64,000 nt of DNA. It comes from Megachile rotundata. Taxonomy: Eukaryota; Arthropoda; Insecta; Hymenoptera; Megachilidae. The notes below the pieces were generated by a model that saw only the letters and a list, made by a program, of their open reading frames with translations, did not search any database and was not told the DNA's origin. The stretch is taken from the NCBI RefSeq assembly GCF_050947335.1, contig NW_027473506.1, forward strand, positions 124,001-188,000, in the 5' to 3' direction. A program made the translations under genes and the position numbers. Each line of letters begins with the position of its first letter. Position 1 is the stretch's first letter. Positions 25,767-40,136 of the stretch are shown here, one piece after another.

Positions 25767-28700
25767 CATAGGAGTAATAAGTATAGTAATTGTCGTTCTA
25801 TCGATCACATAAGCATAATATGGCTAATAATATGAGTTAGATTGATAATAATAAGAGTAATAAGTATAGTAATTGTCGTTCTATCGATCATATAAGCATA
25901 GTATGGCTAATAATATGAGTTAGATTGATAATAATAAGAGTAATAAGTATAGTAATTGTCGTTCTATCGATCACATAAGCATAATATGGCTAATAATATG
26001 GGTTAGGTTGATAATAATAAGAGTAATAAGTATAGTAATTGTCGTTCTATCGATCATATAAGCATAGTATGGCTAATAATATGAGTTAGATTGATAATAA
26101 TAAGAGTAATAAGTATAGTAATTGTCGTTCCACCGATCACATAAGCATAATATGGCTAATAATATTAGTTAGATTGATAATAATAAGAGTTGTGAGTATA
26201 CTAATTGTCGTTCTATCGATCATATAAGAATAATATGGCTAATAATATGAGTTAGATTGATAACAATAAGAGTAATGAGTATAGTAATTGGCGTTCTGTC
26301 GATCATATAAGCATAATATGGCTAATAATATGAGTTACATTGATAATAATAAGAGCAATAAGTATAGTAATTGTCGTTCTATCGATCACATAAGCGTAAT
26401 ATGGCTAATAATATGAGTTAGATTGATAATAATAAGTGTAGTGAGCATAGTAATTGTCGTTCTATCGATCATATAAGCATAGTATGGCTAATAATATGAG
26501 TTAGATTGATAATAATAAGAGTAATAAGTATAGTAATTGTCGTTCTATCGATCACATAAGCATAATATGGCTAATAATATGAGTTAGATTGATAATAATA
26601 AGAGTAATGAGTATAGTAATTGTTGTTCTATCGATCATATAAGCATAATATGGCTAATAATATGAGTTAGATTGATAATAATAAGAGTAATAAGTATAGT
26701 AATTATCGTTCTACCGATCATACAAGCATAATATGGCTAATAATATTAGTTAGATTGATAATAATGAGAGTCATGAGTATAGTACTTGTAGTTCTCTCGA
26801 TCATATCTGCATAATATGGTTAATAATATGAGCTAGATTGATAATAATAAGAGTAATATGTATAGTAATTGTAGTTCGATCGGTCATATAAGCATAATAT
26901 GGCTAATAATATGGGTTAGATTGATAATAATAAGAGTAATAAGTATAGTAATTATCGTTCCACCGATCATACAAGCATAATATGGCTAATAATATGAGTT
27001 AGATTGATAATAATAAGAGAAATAAGTATAGTAATTATCGTTCTACCGATCATATAAGCATTATATGGCTAATAATATGAGTTAGATCGATAATAGTTAG
27101 TGTAATAAGTATAGTAATTGTCGTTCTGTCGATCATATAAGCATAATATGGCTAATAATATGAGTTAGATTGATAATAGTGAGTGTAATAAGTATAGTAA
27201 TTGTAGTTCTATTGCTCATATAAGAATAATATGATTAATAATATGAGTTAGATTGATAATATTAAGAGTAATAAGTATAGTAATTATCGTTCTACCGATC
27301 ATATAAGCATATATGGCTAATAATATGAGTTAGATTGATAATAATAAGAGTAGTGAGCATAGTAATTGTCGTTCTATCGATCATATAAGCATAGTATGGC
27401 TAATAATATGAGTTAGATTGATAATAATAAGAGTAAAAGCTATAGTAATTGTCGTTCTATCGGTCATATAAGCATAATATGGCTAATAATATGAGTTAGA
27501 TTGATAATAATAAGAGTAGTGAGCATAGAAATTGTCGATCTCTCGATCATATAAGCCTAAAATGGCTCATAATATGAGTTAGATTGATAATAGTAAGAGT
27601 AATGAGTATAGTAATTGTCGTTCTATCGATCATATAAGCATAATATGGCTAATAATATGAGTTAGATTGATAATGGTTAGTGTATTAAGTATAGTAATTG
27701 CCGTTCTGTCGATCATATAAGCATAATATGGCTAATAATATGAGTTAGATTGATAACAATAAGAGTAATGAGTATAGTAATTGTCGTCCTATCGATCATA
27801 TAAGCAGAATATGGCTAATAATATGAGTTAGATTGATAATAATATTAGCAATAAGTATAGTAATTGTCGTTCTATCGATCACATAAGCATAATATGGCTA
27901 ATAATATGAGTTAGATTGATAATAATAAGAGTAGTGAGCATAGTAATTGTCGTTCCATCGATCATATAAGCATAGTATGGCTAATAATATGAGTTTGATT
28001 GATAATAATAGGAGTAATAAGTATAGTAATTGTCGTTCTATCGATCACGTAAGCATAATATGGCTAATAATACGAGTTAAATTGATAATAATAAGAGTAA
28101 TGAGTATAGTAGCTGTAGTTCTATCGATCATGTCTGCATAATATGGTTAATAATATGAGCTAGATTGATAATAACAAGAGTAATAAGTATAGTAATTGTA
28201 GTTCTATCGATCATATAAGCATAATGTGGCTAATAATTTGAGTTAGATTGATAATAATAAGTGTAATAAGTATAGTAATTATCGTTCTACCGATCATATA
28301 AGCATAGTATGGCTAATAATATGAGTTAGATTGATAATAATAAGAGTAAAAAGTATAGTAATTGTCGTTCTATCGATCATATAACCATAATATGGCTAAT
28401 AATATGAGTTAGATTGATAATAGTTAGTGTATTAAGTATAGTAATTGTCGTTCTATCGATCATATAAGCATAATATGGTTAATAATATGAGTTAGATTGA
28501 TAACAATGAGTGTAATAAGTATAGTAATTGTCGTTCTATCAATCATATAAGCATAATATGGCTAATAATATGAGTTAGGTTGATAATAATAAGAGTAAAT
28601 AGTATAGTAATTGTCGTTCTATCGATCATATAAGCATAGTATGGCTAATAATATGAGTTAGATTGATAATAATAAGAGTAATAAGTATAGTAATTGTCGT

Positions 28701-29353
28701 TCTATCGATCACATAAGCATAATATGGCTAATAATATTAGTTAGATTGATAATAATAAGAGTTGTGAGTATAGTAATTGTCGTTCTATCGATCATATAAG
28801 CATAAAATGGCTAATAATATGAGTTAGATTGATAATAGTAAGAGTAATGAGTATAGTAATTGTCGTTCTATCGATCATATAAGCATAATATGGCTAATAA
28901 TATGAGTTAGGTTGATAATAATAAGAGTAATAAGTATAGTAATTGTCGTTCTATCGATCATATAAGCATAGTATGGCTAATAATATGAGTTAGATTGATA
29001 ATAATCAGAGTAAAAAGTATAGTAATTGTCGTTCTATTGATCACATAAGCATAATATGGCTAATAATATGAGTTAGATTGATAATAATAAGAGTTATGAG
29101 TATAGTAATTGTCGTTCTATCGATCATATAAGCATAAAATGGCTAATAATATGAGTTAGATTGATAATAGTAAGAGTAATGAGTATAGTAATTGTCGTTC
29201 TATCGATCACATAAGCATAATATGGCTAATAATATGAGTTAGATTGATAACAATAAGAGTAATGAGTATAGTAATTGTCGTCCTATCGATCATATAAGCA
29301 GAATATGGCTAATAATATGAGTTAGATTGATAATAATAAGTGTAGTGAGCATA
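23735..29353 (+). repeat. Segmental duplication, about 6.9-kb offset, copy 1
   Basis: Landmarks map to a later copy at three successive constant offsets. The offset is 6473 bp for TTCGATTGAT (23762 to 30235) and AAGAGTGATA (24857 to 31330), and 6639 for TAATTAGG (25152 to 31791). It is 6888 from about 25325 onward: GTGTAAGAAG 25523 to 32411, AACAATAAGAG 25681 to 32569, ATTGCTCATA 27211 to 34099. The steps of 166 and 249 bp are exactly two and three extra monomers in copy 2. The match ends near 29353, precisely where copy 2 is interrupted by an internal 22-monomer duplication. Confidence 0.88.
26420..27830 (+). repeat. 1.4-kb cassette, copy 1 of 5
   Basis: This cassette of about 17 monomers begins with AATAAGTGTAGTGAGCATAG (marker at 26433) and ends after TAAGCAGAATATGG. 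It includes, in order: TTGTTGTTCTATCG, TTCTACCG with CATACAAGC, GAGTCATGAG with the TCTGCAT monomer, GTTCGATCGG, TTCCACCG, GAAATAAG, GAGTTAGATCG, ATTGCTCATATAAG, AGCATATATGG, GTAAAAGCTATAG, GTCGATCTCTCG, and GGTTAGTGTATTAAG. Its start marker recurs at 33321, 41205, 43528 and 47179; a shortened version starts at 39379. Confidence 0.82.
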
Positions 29354-30207
29354 GTAATTGTCGTTCTATCGATCATATAAGCATAGTATGGCTAATAATA
29401 TGAGTTAGAGTGATAATAATAAGTGTAATAAGTATAGTAATTGTCGTTCTATCGATCACATAAGCATAATATGGCTAATAATATGAGTTAGATTGATAAT
29501 AATAAGAGTAATGAGTATAGTAATTGTTGTTCTATCGATCATATAAGCATAATATGGGTAATAATATGAGTTAGATTGATAATAATAAGAGTAATAAGTA
29601 TAGTAATTATCGTTCTACCGATCATACAAGCATAATATGGCTAATAATATTAGTTAGATTGATAATAATAAGAGTCATGAGTATAGTATTTGTAGTTCTC
29701 TCGATCATATCTGCATAATATGGTTAATAATATGAGCTAGATTGATAAAAATAAGAGTATTATGTATAGTAATTGTAGTTCGATCGGTCATATAAGCATA
29801 ATATGGCTAATAATATGAGTTAGATTGATGATAATAAGAGTAATAAGTATAGTAATTATCGTTCCACCGATGATACAAGCATAATGTGGGTAATAATATG
29901 TGTTAGATTGATAATATTAAGCGTAATAAGTATAGTAATTATCGTTCTATCGATCATATAAGCATAATATGGCTAATAATATGAGTTAGATTGATAATAG
30001 TTAGTGTAATAAGTATAGTAATTGTCCTTCTGTCGATCATATAAGCATAATATGGCTAATAATATGAGTTAGATTGATAACAGTGAGTGTAATAAGTATA
30101 GTAATTGTAGCTCTATTGCTCATATAAGCATACTATGATTATTAATATGTGTTAGATTGATAATATTAAGCGTAATAAGTATAGTAATTATCGTTCTATC
30201 GATCACA
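29354..30207 (+). repeat. Satellite linker between the two 6.9-kb copies
   Basis: About ten monomers lie between the copies. They include AGAGTGATAATAATAAG near 29407 and GAGTCATGAG followed by a TCTGCAT monomer near 29710. Two monomers with GTGTTAGATTG and TTAAGCGTAATAAG near 29900 and 30150 are a variant I did not see elsewhere. Several one-off substitutions occur (CCGATGATAC and TGTGGGTAATAAT near 29868-29890), so this piece looks less homogenised than its neighbours. Confidence 0.75.
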
Positions 30208-33200
30208 TAAGCATAATATGGCTAATAATATGAGTTCGATTGATAATAATAAGAGTAATGAGTATAGTAATTGTCGTCCTATCGATCATATGAGCATAAT
30301 ATGGCTAGTAATATGAGTTAGATTGATAATAATAAGAGTAATAAGCATAGTAATTGTCGTTCTATCGGTCATATAACCATAGTATGGCTAATAATATGAG
30401 TTAGATTGATAATAATGAGAGTAGTAAGTAAAGTAATTGTCGTTCTATCGATCATATAAGCATAATATGGCTAATAATATGAGTTAGATTGATAATAATA
30501 AGAGTAATAAGTATAGTAATTGTCGTTCTATCGGTCATATAACCATAATATGGCTAATAATATGAGTTAGATTGATAATAATGAGAGTAATAAGTAGAGT
30601 AATTGTCGTTCTATCGATCATATAAGCATAATATGGCTAATAATATGAGTTAGATTGATAATAATAAGAGTAATAAGTATATTAATTGTCGTTAGATCGA
30701 TCATATAAGCATAATATGGCTAATAATATGAGTTAGATTGATAATAATAAGAGTAATGAGTATAGTAATTGTCGTCCTATCGATCATATAAGCATAATAT
30801 GGCTAATAATATGAGTTAGATTGATAATAATAAGAGTAATGAGTATACTAATTGTCGTCCTATCGATCATGTAAGCATAATATGGCTAATAATATGAGTT
30901 AGATTGATAATAATAAGAGTAATGAGTATAGTAGTTGTCGTCCTATCGATCATATAAGCAGAATATGGCTAATAATATGAGTTAGATTGATAATAATATG
31001 AGCAATAAGTATAGTAATTGTCGTTCTATCGATCACATAAGCATAATGTGGCTAATAATATGAGTTAGATTGATAATAATAAGAGTAATGAGCATAGTAA
31101 TTGCCGTTCCATCGATCATATAAGCATAGTATGGCTAATAATATGAGTTTGATTGATAGTAATAGGAGTAATAAGTATAGTAATTGTCGTTCTATCGATC
31201 ACATAAGCATAATATGGCTAATAATATGAGTTAAATTGATAATAATAAGAGTAATGAGTATAGTAGTTGTAGTTCTATCGATCATGTCTGCATAATATGG
31301 TTAATAATAAGAGCTAGATTGATAATAACAAGAGTGATAAGTATAGTAATTGTAGTTCTATCGATCATATAAGCATAATGTGGCTAATAATTTGAGTTAG
31401 ATTGATAATAATAAGTGTAATAAGTATAGTAATTATCGTTCTACCGATCATATAAGCATAATATGGCTAATAATATGAGTTAGATTGATAATAATAAGAG
31501 TAAAAAGTATAGTAATTGTCGTTCTATCGATCATATAAGCATAACATGGCTAATAATATGAGTTAGATTGATAATAGTTAATGTAATAAGTATAGTAATT
31601 GACGTTCTGTCGATCATATAAGCATAATATGGTTAATAATATGAGTTAGATTGATAATAGTGAGTGTAATAAGTATAGTAATTGTCGTTCTCTCGATCAT
31701 ATAAGCATAAAATGGCTAATAATATGAGTTAGATTGATAGTAGTAAGAGTAATGAGTATAGTAATTGTCGTTCTATCGATCATATAAGCATAATTAGGCT
31801 AATAATATGAGTTAGGTTGATAATAATAAGAGTAATAAGTATAGTAATTGTCGTTCTATCGATCATATAAGCATAGTATGGCTAATAATATGAGTTAGAT
31901 TGATAATAATCAGAGTAAAAAGTATAGTAATTGTCGTTCTATTGATCACATAAGCATAATATGGCTAATAATATGAGTTAGATTGATAATAATAAGAGTA
32001 ATGAGTATAGTAGTTGTAGTTCTATCGATCATGTCTGCATAATATGGTTAATAATATGAGCTAGATTAATAATAATAAGAGTAATAAGTATAGTAATTGT
32101 AGTTCTATCGATCATATAAGCATAATGTGGCTAATAATTTGAGTTAGATTGATAATAATAAGTGTAATAAGTATAGTAATTATCGTGCTATCGATCATAT
32201 AAGCATAAAATGGCTAATAATATGAGTTAGATTGATAATAATAAGAGTAATAAGTATAGAAATTGTCGTTCTATCGATCATATAAGCATAGTATGTCTAA
32301 TAATATGAGTTGGATTGATAATAATCAGAGTAAAAAGTATAGTAATTGTCGTTCTATCGATCATATAAGCATAATATGGCTAATAATATGAGTTAGATTG
32401 ATAATAGTGAGTGTAAGAAGTATAGTAATTGTAGTTCTATTGCTCATATAAGCATAATATGATTAATAATATGAGTTTGATTGATAATAATAAGAGTAAT
32501 AAGTATTGTAATTGTCGTTCTATCGGTCATATAACCATAATATGGCTAATAATATGAGTTCGATTGATAACAATAAGAGTAGTGAGCATAGTAATTGTCG
32601 TTCCATCGATCATATAAGCATAGTATGGCTAATAATATGAGTTTGATTGATAATCATAGGAGTAATAAGTATAGTAATTGTCGTTCTATCGATCACATAA
32701 GCATAATATGGCTAATAATATGAGTTAGATTGATAATAATAAGAGTAATAAGTATAGTAATTGTCGTTCTATCGATCATATAAGCATAGTATGGCTAATA
32801 ATATGAGTTAGATTGATAATAATAAGAGTAATAAGTATAGTAATTGTCGTTCTATCGATCACATAAGCATAATATGGCTAATAATATGGGTTAGGTTGAT
32901 AATAATAAGAGTAATAAGTATAGTAATTGTCGTTCTATCGATCATATAAGCATAGTATGGCTAATAATATGAGTTAGATTGATAATAATAAGAGTAATAA
33001 GTATAGTAATTGTCGTTCTACCGATCACATAAGCATAATATGGCTAATAATATTAGTTAGATTGATAATAATAAGAGTTGTGAGTATACTAATTGTCGTT
33101 CTATCGATCATATAAGAATAATATGGCTAATAATATGAGTTAGATTGATAACAATAAGAGTAATGAGTATAGTAATTGGCGTTCTGTCGATCATATAAGC

Positions 33201-33307
33201 ATAATATGGCTAATAATATGAGTTAGATTGATAATAATAAGAGCAATAAGTATAGTAATTGTCGTTCTATCGATCACATAAGCGTAATATGGCTAATAAT
33301 ATGAGTT

Positions 33308-34718
33308 AGATTGATAATAATAAGTGTAGTGAGCATAGTAATTGTCGTTCTATCGATCATATAAGCATAGTATGGCTAATAATATGAGTTAGATTGATAA
33401 TAATAAGAGTAATAAGTATAGTAATTGTCGTTCTATCGATCACATAAGCATAATATGGCTAATAATATGAGTTAGATTGATAATAATAAGAGTAATGAGT
33501 ATAGTAATTGTTGTTCTATCGATCATATAAGCATAATATGGCTAATAATATGAGTTAGATTGATAATAATAAGAGTAATAAGTATAGTAATTATCGTTCT
33601 ACCGATCATACAAGCATAATATGGCTAATAATATTAGTTAGATTGATAATAATGAGAGTCATGAGTATAGTACTTGTAGTTCTCTCGATCATATCTGCAT
33701 AATATGGTTAATAATATGAGCTAGATTGATAATAATAAGAGTAATATGTATAGTAATTGTAGTTCGATCGGTCATATAAGCATAATATGGCTAATAATAT
33801 GGGTTAGATTGATAATAATAAGAGTAATAAGTATAGTAATTATCGTTCCACCGATCATACAAGCATAATATGGCTAATAATATGAGTTAGATTGATAATA
33901 ATAAGAGAAATAAGTATAGTAATTATCGTTCTACCGATCATATAAGCATTATATGGCTAATAATATGAGTTAGATCGATAATAGTTAGTGTAATAAGTAT
34001 AGTAATTGTCGTTCTGTCGATCATATAAGCATAATATGGCTAATAATATGAGTTAGATTGATAATAGTGAGTGTAATAAGTATAGTAATTGTAGTTCTAT
34101 TGCTCATATAAGAATAATATGATTAATAATATGAGTTAGATTGATAATATTAAGAGTAATAAGTATAATAATTATCGTTCTACCGATCATATAAGCATAT
34201 ATGGCTAATAATATGAGTTAGATTGATAATAATAAGAGTAGTGAGCATAGTAATTGTCGTTCTATCGATCATATAAGCATAGTATGGCTAATAATATGAG
34301 TTAGATTGATAATAATAAGAGTAAAAGCTATAGTAATTGTCGTTCTATCGATCATATAAGCATAATATGGCTAATAATATGAGTTAGATTGATAATAATA
34401 AGAGTAGTGAGCATAGAAATTGTCGATCTCTCGATCATATAAGCCTAAAATGGCTCATAATATGAGTTAGATTGATAATAGTAAGAGTAATGAGTATAGT
34501 AATTGTCGTTCTATCGATCATATAAGCATAATATGGCTAATAATATGAGTTAGATTGATAATGGTTAGTGTATTAAGTATAGTAATTGCCGTTCTGTCGA
34601 TCATATAAGCATAATATGGCTAATAATATGAGTTAGATTGATAACAATAAGAGTAATGAGTATAGTAATTGTCGTCCTATCGATCATATAAGCAGAATAT
34701 GGCTAATAATATGAGTTA
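33308..34718 (+). repeat. 1.4-kb cassette, copy 2 of 5
   Basis: This is the cassette described at 26420, carried here by the 6888-bp duplication (start marker TAAGTGTAG at 33321). It differs from copy 1 only at scattered positions, for example AAGTATAATAATTATCG near 34160 and TTCTATCG for TTCTATCGG near 34345. Confidence 0.82.
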
Positions 34719-36229
34719 GATTGATAATAATATTAGCAATAAGTATAGTAATTGTCGTTCTATCGATCACATAAGCATAATATGGCTAATAATATGAGTT
34801 AGATTGATAATAATAAGAGTAGTGAGCATAGTAATTGTCGTTCCATCGATCATATAAGCATAGTATGGCTAATAATATGAGTTTGATTGATAATAATAGG
34901 AGTAATAAGTATAGTAATTGTCGTTCTATCGATCACGTAAGCATAATATGGCTAATAATACGAGTTAAATTGATAATAATAAGAGTAATGAGTATAGTAG
35001 CTGTAGTTCTATCGATCATGTCTGCATAATATGGTTAATAATATGAGCTAGATTGATAATAACAAGAGTAATAAGTATAGTAATTGTAGTTCTATCGATC
35101 ATATAAGCATAATGTGGCTAATAATTTGAGTTAGATTGATAATAATAAGTGTAATAAGTATAGTAATTATCGTTCTACCGATCATATAAGCATAGTATGG
35201 CTAATAATATGAGTTAGATTGATAATAATAAGAGTAAAAAGTATAGTAACTGTCGTTCTATCGATCATATAAGCATAATATGGCTAATAATATGAGTTAG
35301 ATTGATAATAGTTAGTGTATTAAGTATAGTAATTGTCGTTCTATCGATCATATAAGCATAATATGGTTAATAATATGAGTTAGATTGATAACAATGAGTG
35401 TAATAAGTATAGTAATTGTCGTTCTATCAATCATATAAGCATAATATGGCTAATAATATGAGTTAGGTTGATAATAATAAGAGTAAATAGTATAGTAATT
35501 GTCGTTCTATCGATCATATAAGCATAGTATGGCTAATAATATGAGTTAGATTGATAATAATAAGAGTAATAAGTATAGTAATTGTCGTTCTATCGATCAC
35601 ATAAGCATAATATGGCTAATAATATTAGTTAGATTGATAATAATAAGAGTTGTGAGTATAGTAATTGTCGTTCTATCGATCATATAAGCATAAAATGGCT
35701 AATAATATGAGTTAGATTGATAATAGTAAGAGTAATGAGTATAGTAATTGTCGTTCTATCGATCATATAAGCATAATATGGCTAATAATATGAGTTAGGT
35801 TGATAATAATAAGAGTAATAAGTATAGTAATTGTCGTTCTATCGATCATATAAGCATAGTATGGCTAATAATATGAGTTAGATTGATAATAATCAGAGTA
35901 AAAAGTATAGTAATTGTCGTTCTATTGATCACATAAGCATAATATGGCTAATAATATGAGTTAGATTGATAATAATAAGAGTTATGAGTATAGTAATTGT
36001 CGTTCTATCGATCATATAAGCATAAAATGGCTAATAATATGAGTTAGATTGATAATAGTAAGAGTAATGAGTATAGTAATTGTCGTTCTATCGATCACAT
36101 AAGCATAATATGGCTAATAATATGAGTTAGATTGATAACAATAAGAGTAATGAGTATAGTAATTGTCGTCCTATCGATCATATAAGCAGAATATGGCTAA
36201 TAATATGAGTTAGATTGATAATAATAAGT
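34404..36229 (+). repeat. 22-monomer tandem duplication (1826 bp), copy 1
   Basis: AAGCCTAAAA at 34441 recurs at 36267, and TTCCATCGATC at about 34841 recurs at about 36667, both exactly 1826 bp or 22 monomers later. The unit runs from an AGAAATTGTCGATCTCTCG monomer to a TAAGTGTAGTGAG monomer. It includes the GTCTGCAT, AATTTGAG, ACAATGAG, TATCAATC, GTAAATAG and TTATGAG variants. Confidence 0.9.
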
Positions 36230-38066
36230 GTAGTGAGCATAGAAATTGTCGATCTCTCGATCATATAAGCCTAAAATGGCTCATAATATGAGTTAGATTG
36301 ATAATAGTAAGAGTAATGAGTATAGTAATTGTCGTTCTATCGATCATATAAGCATAATATGGCTAATAATATGAGTTAGATTGATAATGGTTAGTGTATT
36401 AAGTATAGTAATTGCCGTTCTGTCGATCATATAAGCATAATATGGCTAATAATATGAGTTAGATTGATAACAATAAGAGTAATGAGTATAGTAATTGTCG
36501 TCCTATCGATCATATAAGCAGAATATGGCTAATAATATGAGTTAGATTGATAATAATATTAGCAATAAGTATAGTAATTGTCGTTCTATCGATCACATAA
36601 GCATAATATGGCTAATAATATGAGTTAGATTGATAATAATAAGAGTAGTGAGCATAGTAATTGTCGTTCCATCGATCATATAAGCATATTATGGCTAATA
36701 ATATGAGTTTGATTGATAATAATAGGAGTAATAAGTATAGTAATTGTCGTTCTATCGATCACGTAAGCATAATATGGCTAATAATACGAGTTAAATTGAT
36801 AATAATAAGAGTAATGAGTATAGTAGCTGTAGTTCTATCGATCATGTCTGCATAATATGGTTAATAATATGAGCTAGATTGATAATAACAAGAGTAATAA
36901 GTATAGTAATTGTAGTTCTATCGATCATATAAGCATAATGTGGCTAATAATTTGAGTTAGATTGATAATAATAAGTGTAATAAGTATAGTAATTATCGTT
37001 CTACCGATCATATAAGCATAGTATGGCTAATAATATGAGTTAGATTGATAATAATAAGAGTAAAAAGTATAGTAACTGTCGTTCTATCGATCATATAAGC
37101 ATAATATGGCTAATAATATGAGTTAGATTGATAATAGTTAGTGTATTAAGTATAGTAATTGTCGTTCTATCGATCATATAAGCATAATATGGTTAATAAT
37201 ATGAGTTAGATTGATAACAATGAGTGTAATAAGTATAGTAATTGTCGTTCTATCAATCATATAAGCATAATATGGCTAATAATATGAGTTAGGTTGATAA
37301 TAATAAGAGTAAATAGTATAGTAATTGTCGTTCTATCGATCATATAAGCATAGTATGGCTAATAATATGAGTTAGATTGATAATAATAAGAGTAATAAGT
37401 ATAGTAATTGTCGTTCTATCGATCACATAAGCATAATATGGCTAATAATATTAGTTAGATTGATAATAATAAGAGTTGTGAGTATAGTAATTGTCGTTCT
37501 ATCGATCATATAAGCATAAAATGGCTAATAATATGAGTTAGATTGATAATAGTAAGAGTAATGAGTATAGTAATTGTCGTTCTATCGATCATATAAGCAT
37601 AATATGGCTAATAATATGAGTTAGGTTGATAATAATAAGAGTAATAAGTATAGTAATTGTCGTTCTATCGATCATATAAGCATAGTATGGCTAATAATAT
37701 GAGTTAGATTGATAATAATCAGAGTAAAAAGTATAGTAATTGTCGTTCTATTGATCACATAAGCATAATATGGCTAATAATATGAGTTAGAATGATAATA
37801 ATAAGAGTTATGAGTATAGTAATTGTCGTTCTATCGATCATATTAGCATAAAATGGCTAATAATATGAGTTAGATTGATAATAGTAAGAGTAATGAGTAT
37901 AGTAATTGTCGTTCTATCGATCACATAAGCATAATATGGCTAATAATATGAGTTAGATTGATAACAATAAGAGTAATGAGTATAGTAATTGTCGTCCTAT
38001 CGATCATATAAGCAGAATATGGCTAATAATATGAGTTAGATTGATAATAATAAGTGTAGTGAGCAT
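36230..38066 (+). repeat. 22-monomer tandem duplication (1826 bp), copy 2
   Basis: This is the direct tandem copy of 34404-36229. Only a few substitutions separate them (AGCATATTATGG for AGCATAGTATGG near 36690, GAATGATAATAATAAG near 37791, ATATTAGCATAAAATGG near 37842). The copy of the 6.9-kb segment without this duplication (29.35 kb) shows that it arose after that larger event. After about 38066 the sequence rejoins the 6.9-kb match. Confidence 0.9.
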
Positions 38067-38310
38067 AGTAATTGTCGTTCTATCGATCATATAAGCATAG
38101 TATGGCTAATAATATGAGTTAGAGTGATAATAATAAGAGTAATAAGTATAGTAATTGTCGTTCTATCGATCACATAAGCATAATATGGCTAATAATATTA
38201 GTTAGATTGATAATAATAAGAGTTGTGAGTATAGTAATTGTCGTTCTATCGATCATATAAGCATAAAATGGCTAATAATATGAGTTAGATTGATAATAGT
38301 AAGAGTAATG

Positions 38311-40136
38311 AGTATAGTAATTGTCGTTCAATCGATCATATAAGCATAATATGGCTAATAATATGAGTTAGGTTGATAATAATAAGAGTAATAAGTATAG
38401 TAATTGTCGTTCTATCGATCATATAAGCATAGTATGGCTAATAATATGAGTTAGATTGATAATAATCAGAGTAAAAAGTATAGTAATTGTCGTTCTATTG
38501 ATCACATAAGCATAATATGGCTAATAATATGAGTTAGATTGATAATAATAAGAGTTATGAGTATAGTAATTGTCGTTCTATCGATCATATAAGCATACAA
38601 TGGCTAATAATATGAGTTAGATTGATAATAGTAAGAGTAATGAGTATAGTAATTGTCGTTCTATCGATCACATAAGCATAATATGGCTAATAATATGAGT
38701 TAGATTGATAACAATAAGAGTAATGAGTATAGTAATTGTCGTCCTATCGATCATATAAGCAGAATATGGCTAATAATATGAGTTAGATTGATAATAATAT
38801 GAGCAATAAGTATAGTAATTGTCGTTCTATCGATCACATAAGCATAATATGGCTAATAATATGAGTTAGATTGATAATAATAAGAGTAGTGAGCATAGTA
38901 ATTGTCGTTCCATCGATCATATAAGCATAGTATGGCTAATAATATGAGTTAGATTGATAATAATAAGAGTAATAAGTATAGTAATTGTCGTTCTATCGAT
39001 CACATAAGCATAATATGGCTAATAATATGGGTTAGATTGATAATAATAAGAGTAATGAGTATAGTAATTGTCGTTCTATCGATCATATAAGCATAATATG
39101 GCTAATAATATGAGTTAGATTGATAATAATAAGAGTAATAAGTATAGTAATTATCGTTCTACCGATCATACAAGCATAATATGGCTAATAATATTAGTTA
39201 GATTGATAATAATAAGAGTCATGAGTATAGTACTTGTCGTTCTATCGATCATATAAGCATAGTATGGCTAATAATATGAGTTAGATTGATAATAATAAGA
39301 GCAATAAGTATAGTAATTGTTGTTCTATCGATCACATAAGCGTAATATGGCTAATAATATGAGTAAGATTGATAATAATAAGTGTAGTGAGCATAGTAAT
39401 TGTCGTTCTATCGATCATATAAGCATAGTATGGCTAATAATATGAGTTAGATTGATAATAATAAGAGTAATAAGTATAGTAATTGTCGTTCTATCGATCA
39501 CATAAGCATAATATGGCTAATAATATGAGTTAGATTCATAATAATAAGAGTAATGAGTATAGTACTTGTTGTTCTATCGATCATATAAGCATAATATGGC
39601 TAATAATATGAGTTAGATTGATAATAATAAGAGTAATAAGTATAGTAATTATCGTTCTACCGATCATACAAGCATAATATGGCTAATAATATTAGTTAGA
39701 TTGATAATAATGAGAGTCATGAGTATAGTACTTGTAGTTCTCTCGATCATATCTGCATAATATGGTTAATAATATGAGCTAGATTGATAATAATAAGAGT
39801 AATATGTATAGTAATTGTAGTTCGATCGGTCATATAAGCATAATATGGCTAATAATATGGGTTAGATTGATAATAATAAGAGTAATAAGTATAGTAATTA
39901 TCGTTCCACCGATCATACAAGCATAATATGGCTAATAATATGAGTTAGATTGATAATAATAAGAGAAATAAGTATAGTAATTATCGTTCTACCGATCATA
40001 TAAGCATTATATGGCTAATAATATGAGTTAGATCGGTAATAGTTAGTGTAATAAGTATAGTAATTGTCGTTCTGTCGATCATATAAGCATAATATGGCTA
40101 ATAATATGAGTTAGATTGATAATAGTGAGTGTAATA
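38311..40136 (+). repeat. Second 22-monomer tandem duplication (1826 bp), copy 1
   Basis: Five landmarks repeat at exactly 1826 bp: GTTCAATCG 38326/40152, CATACAATGG 38594/40420, TAAGTGTAG 39379/41205, AGTACTTGTT 39561/41387, and GATCGGTAAT 40031/41857. The copies are nearly identical over their full length; I noticed GATTCATAATAATAAG near 39534 as private to this copy. The content differs from the 34.4-38.1 kb unit, so this is a separate event with the same period. Confidence 0.92.

Larger units (their letters stand above)
30208..36241 (+). repeat. Segmental duplication, about 6.9-kb offset, copy 2
   Basis: This is the second copy of 23735-29353. Relative to copy 1 it has two extra monomers near 31340-31540 and three extra near 31970-32220. 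The extra pair and triplet carry GTGGCTAATAATTTGAG, AAGTGTAATAAG and GTCTGCAT variants that occur elsewhere in domain III, so they look like captured neighbours rather than slippage of the adjacent unit. The identical short ORF peptides at 27947 and 34835 are a by-product of this duplication. The remaining match to copy 1 resumes at 38065, offset 6888 + 1826. Confidence 0.87.

Noticed and set aside
27947..28141. A 64-codon ORF found identically at 34835-35029 and nearly so at 36661-36855, which could look like a conserved small protein.
   Set aside because: It is satellite sequence read across about 2.3 monomers. The copies are identical because the DNA was duplicated at 6888 and 1826 bp offsets. 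It is open only because variants such as TACGAGTTAAA remove the usual stops, and there is no sign of selection on codons.
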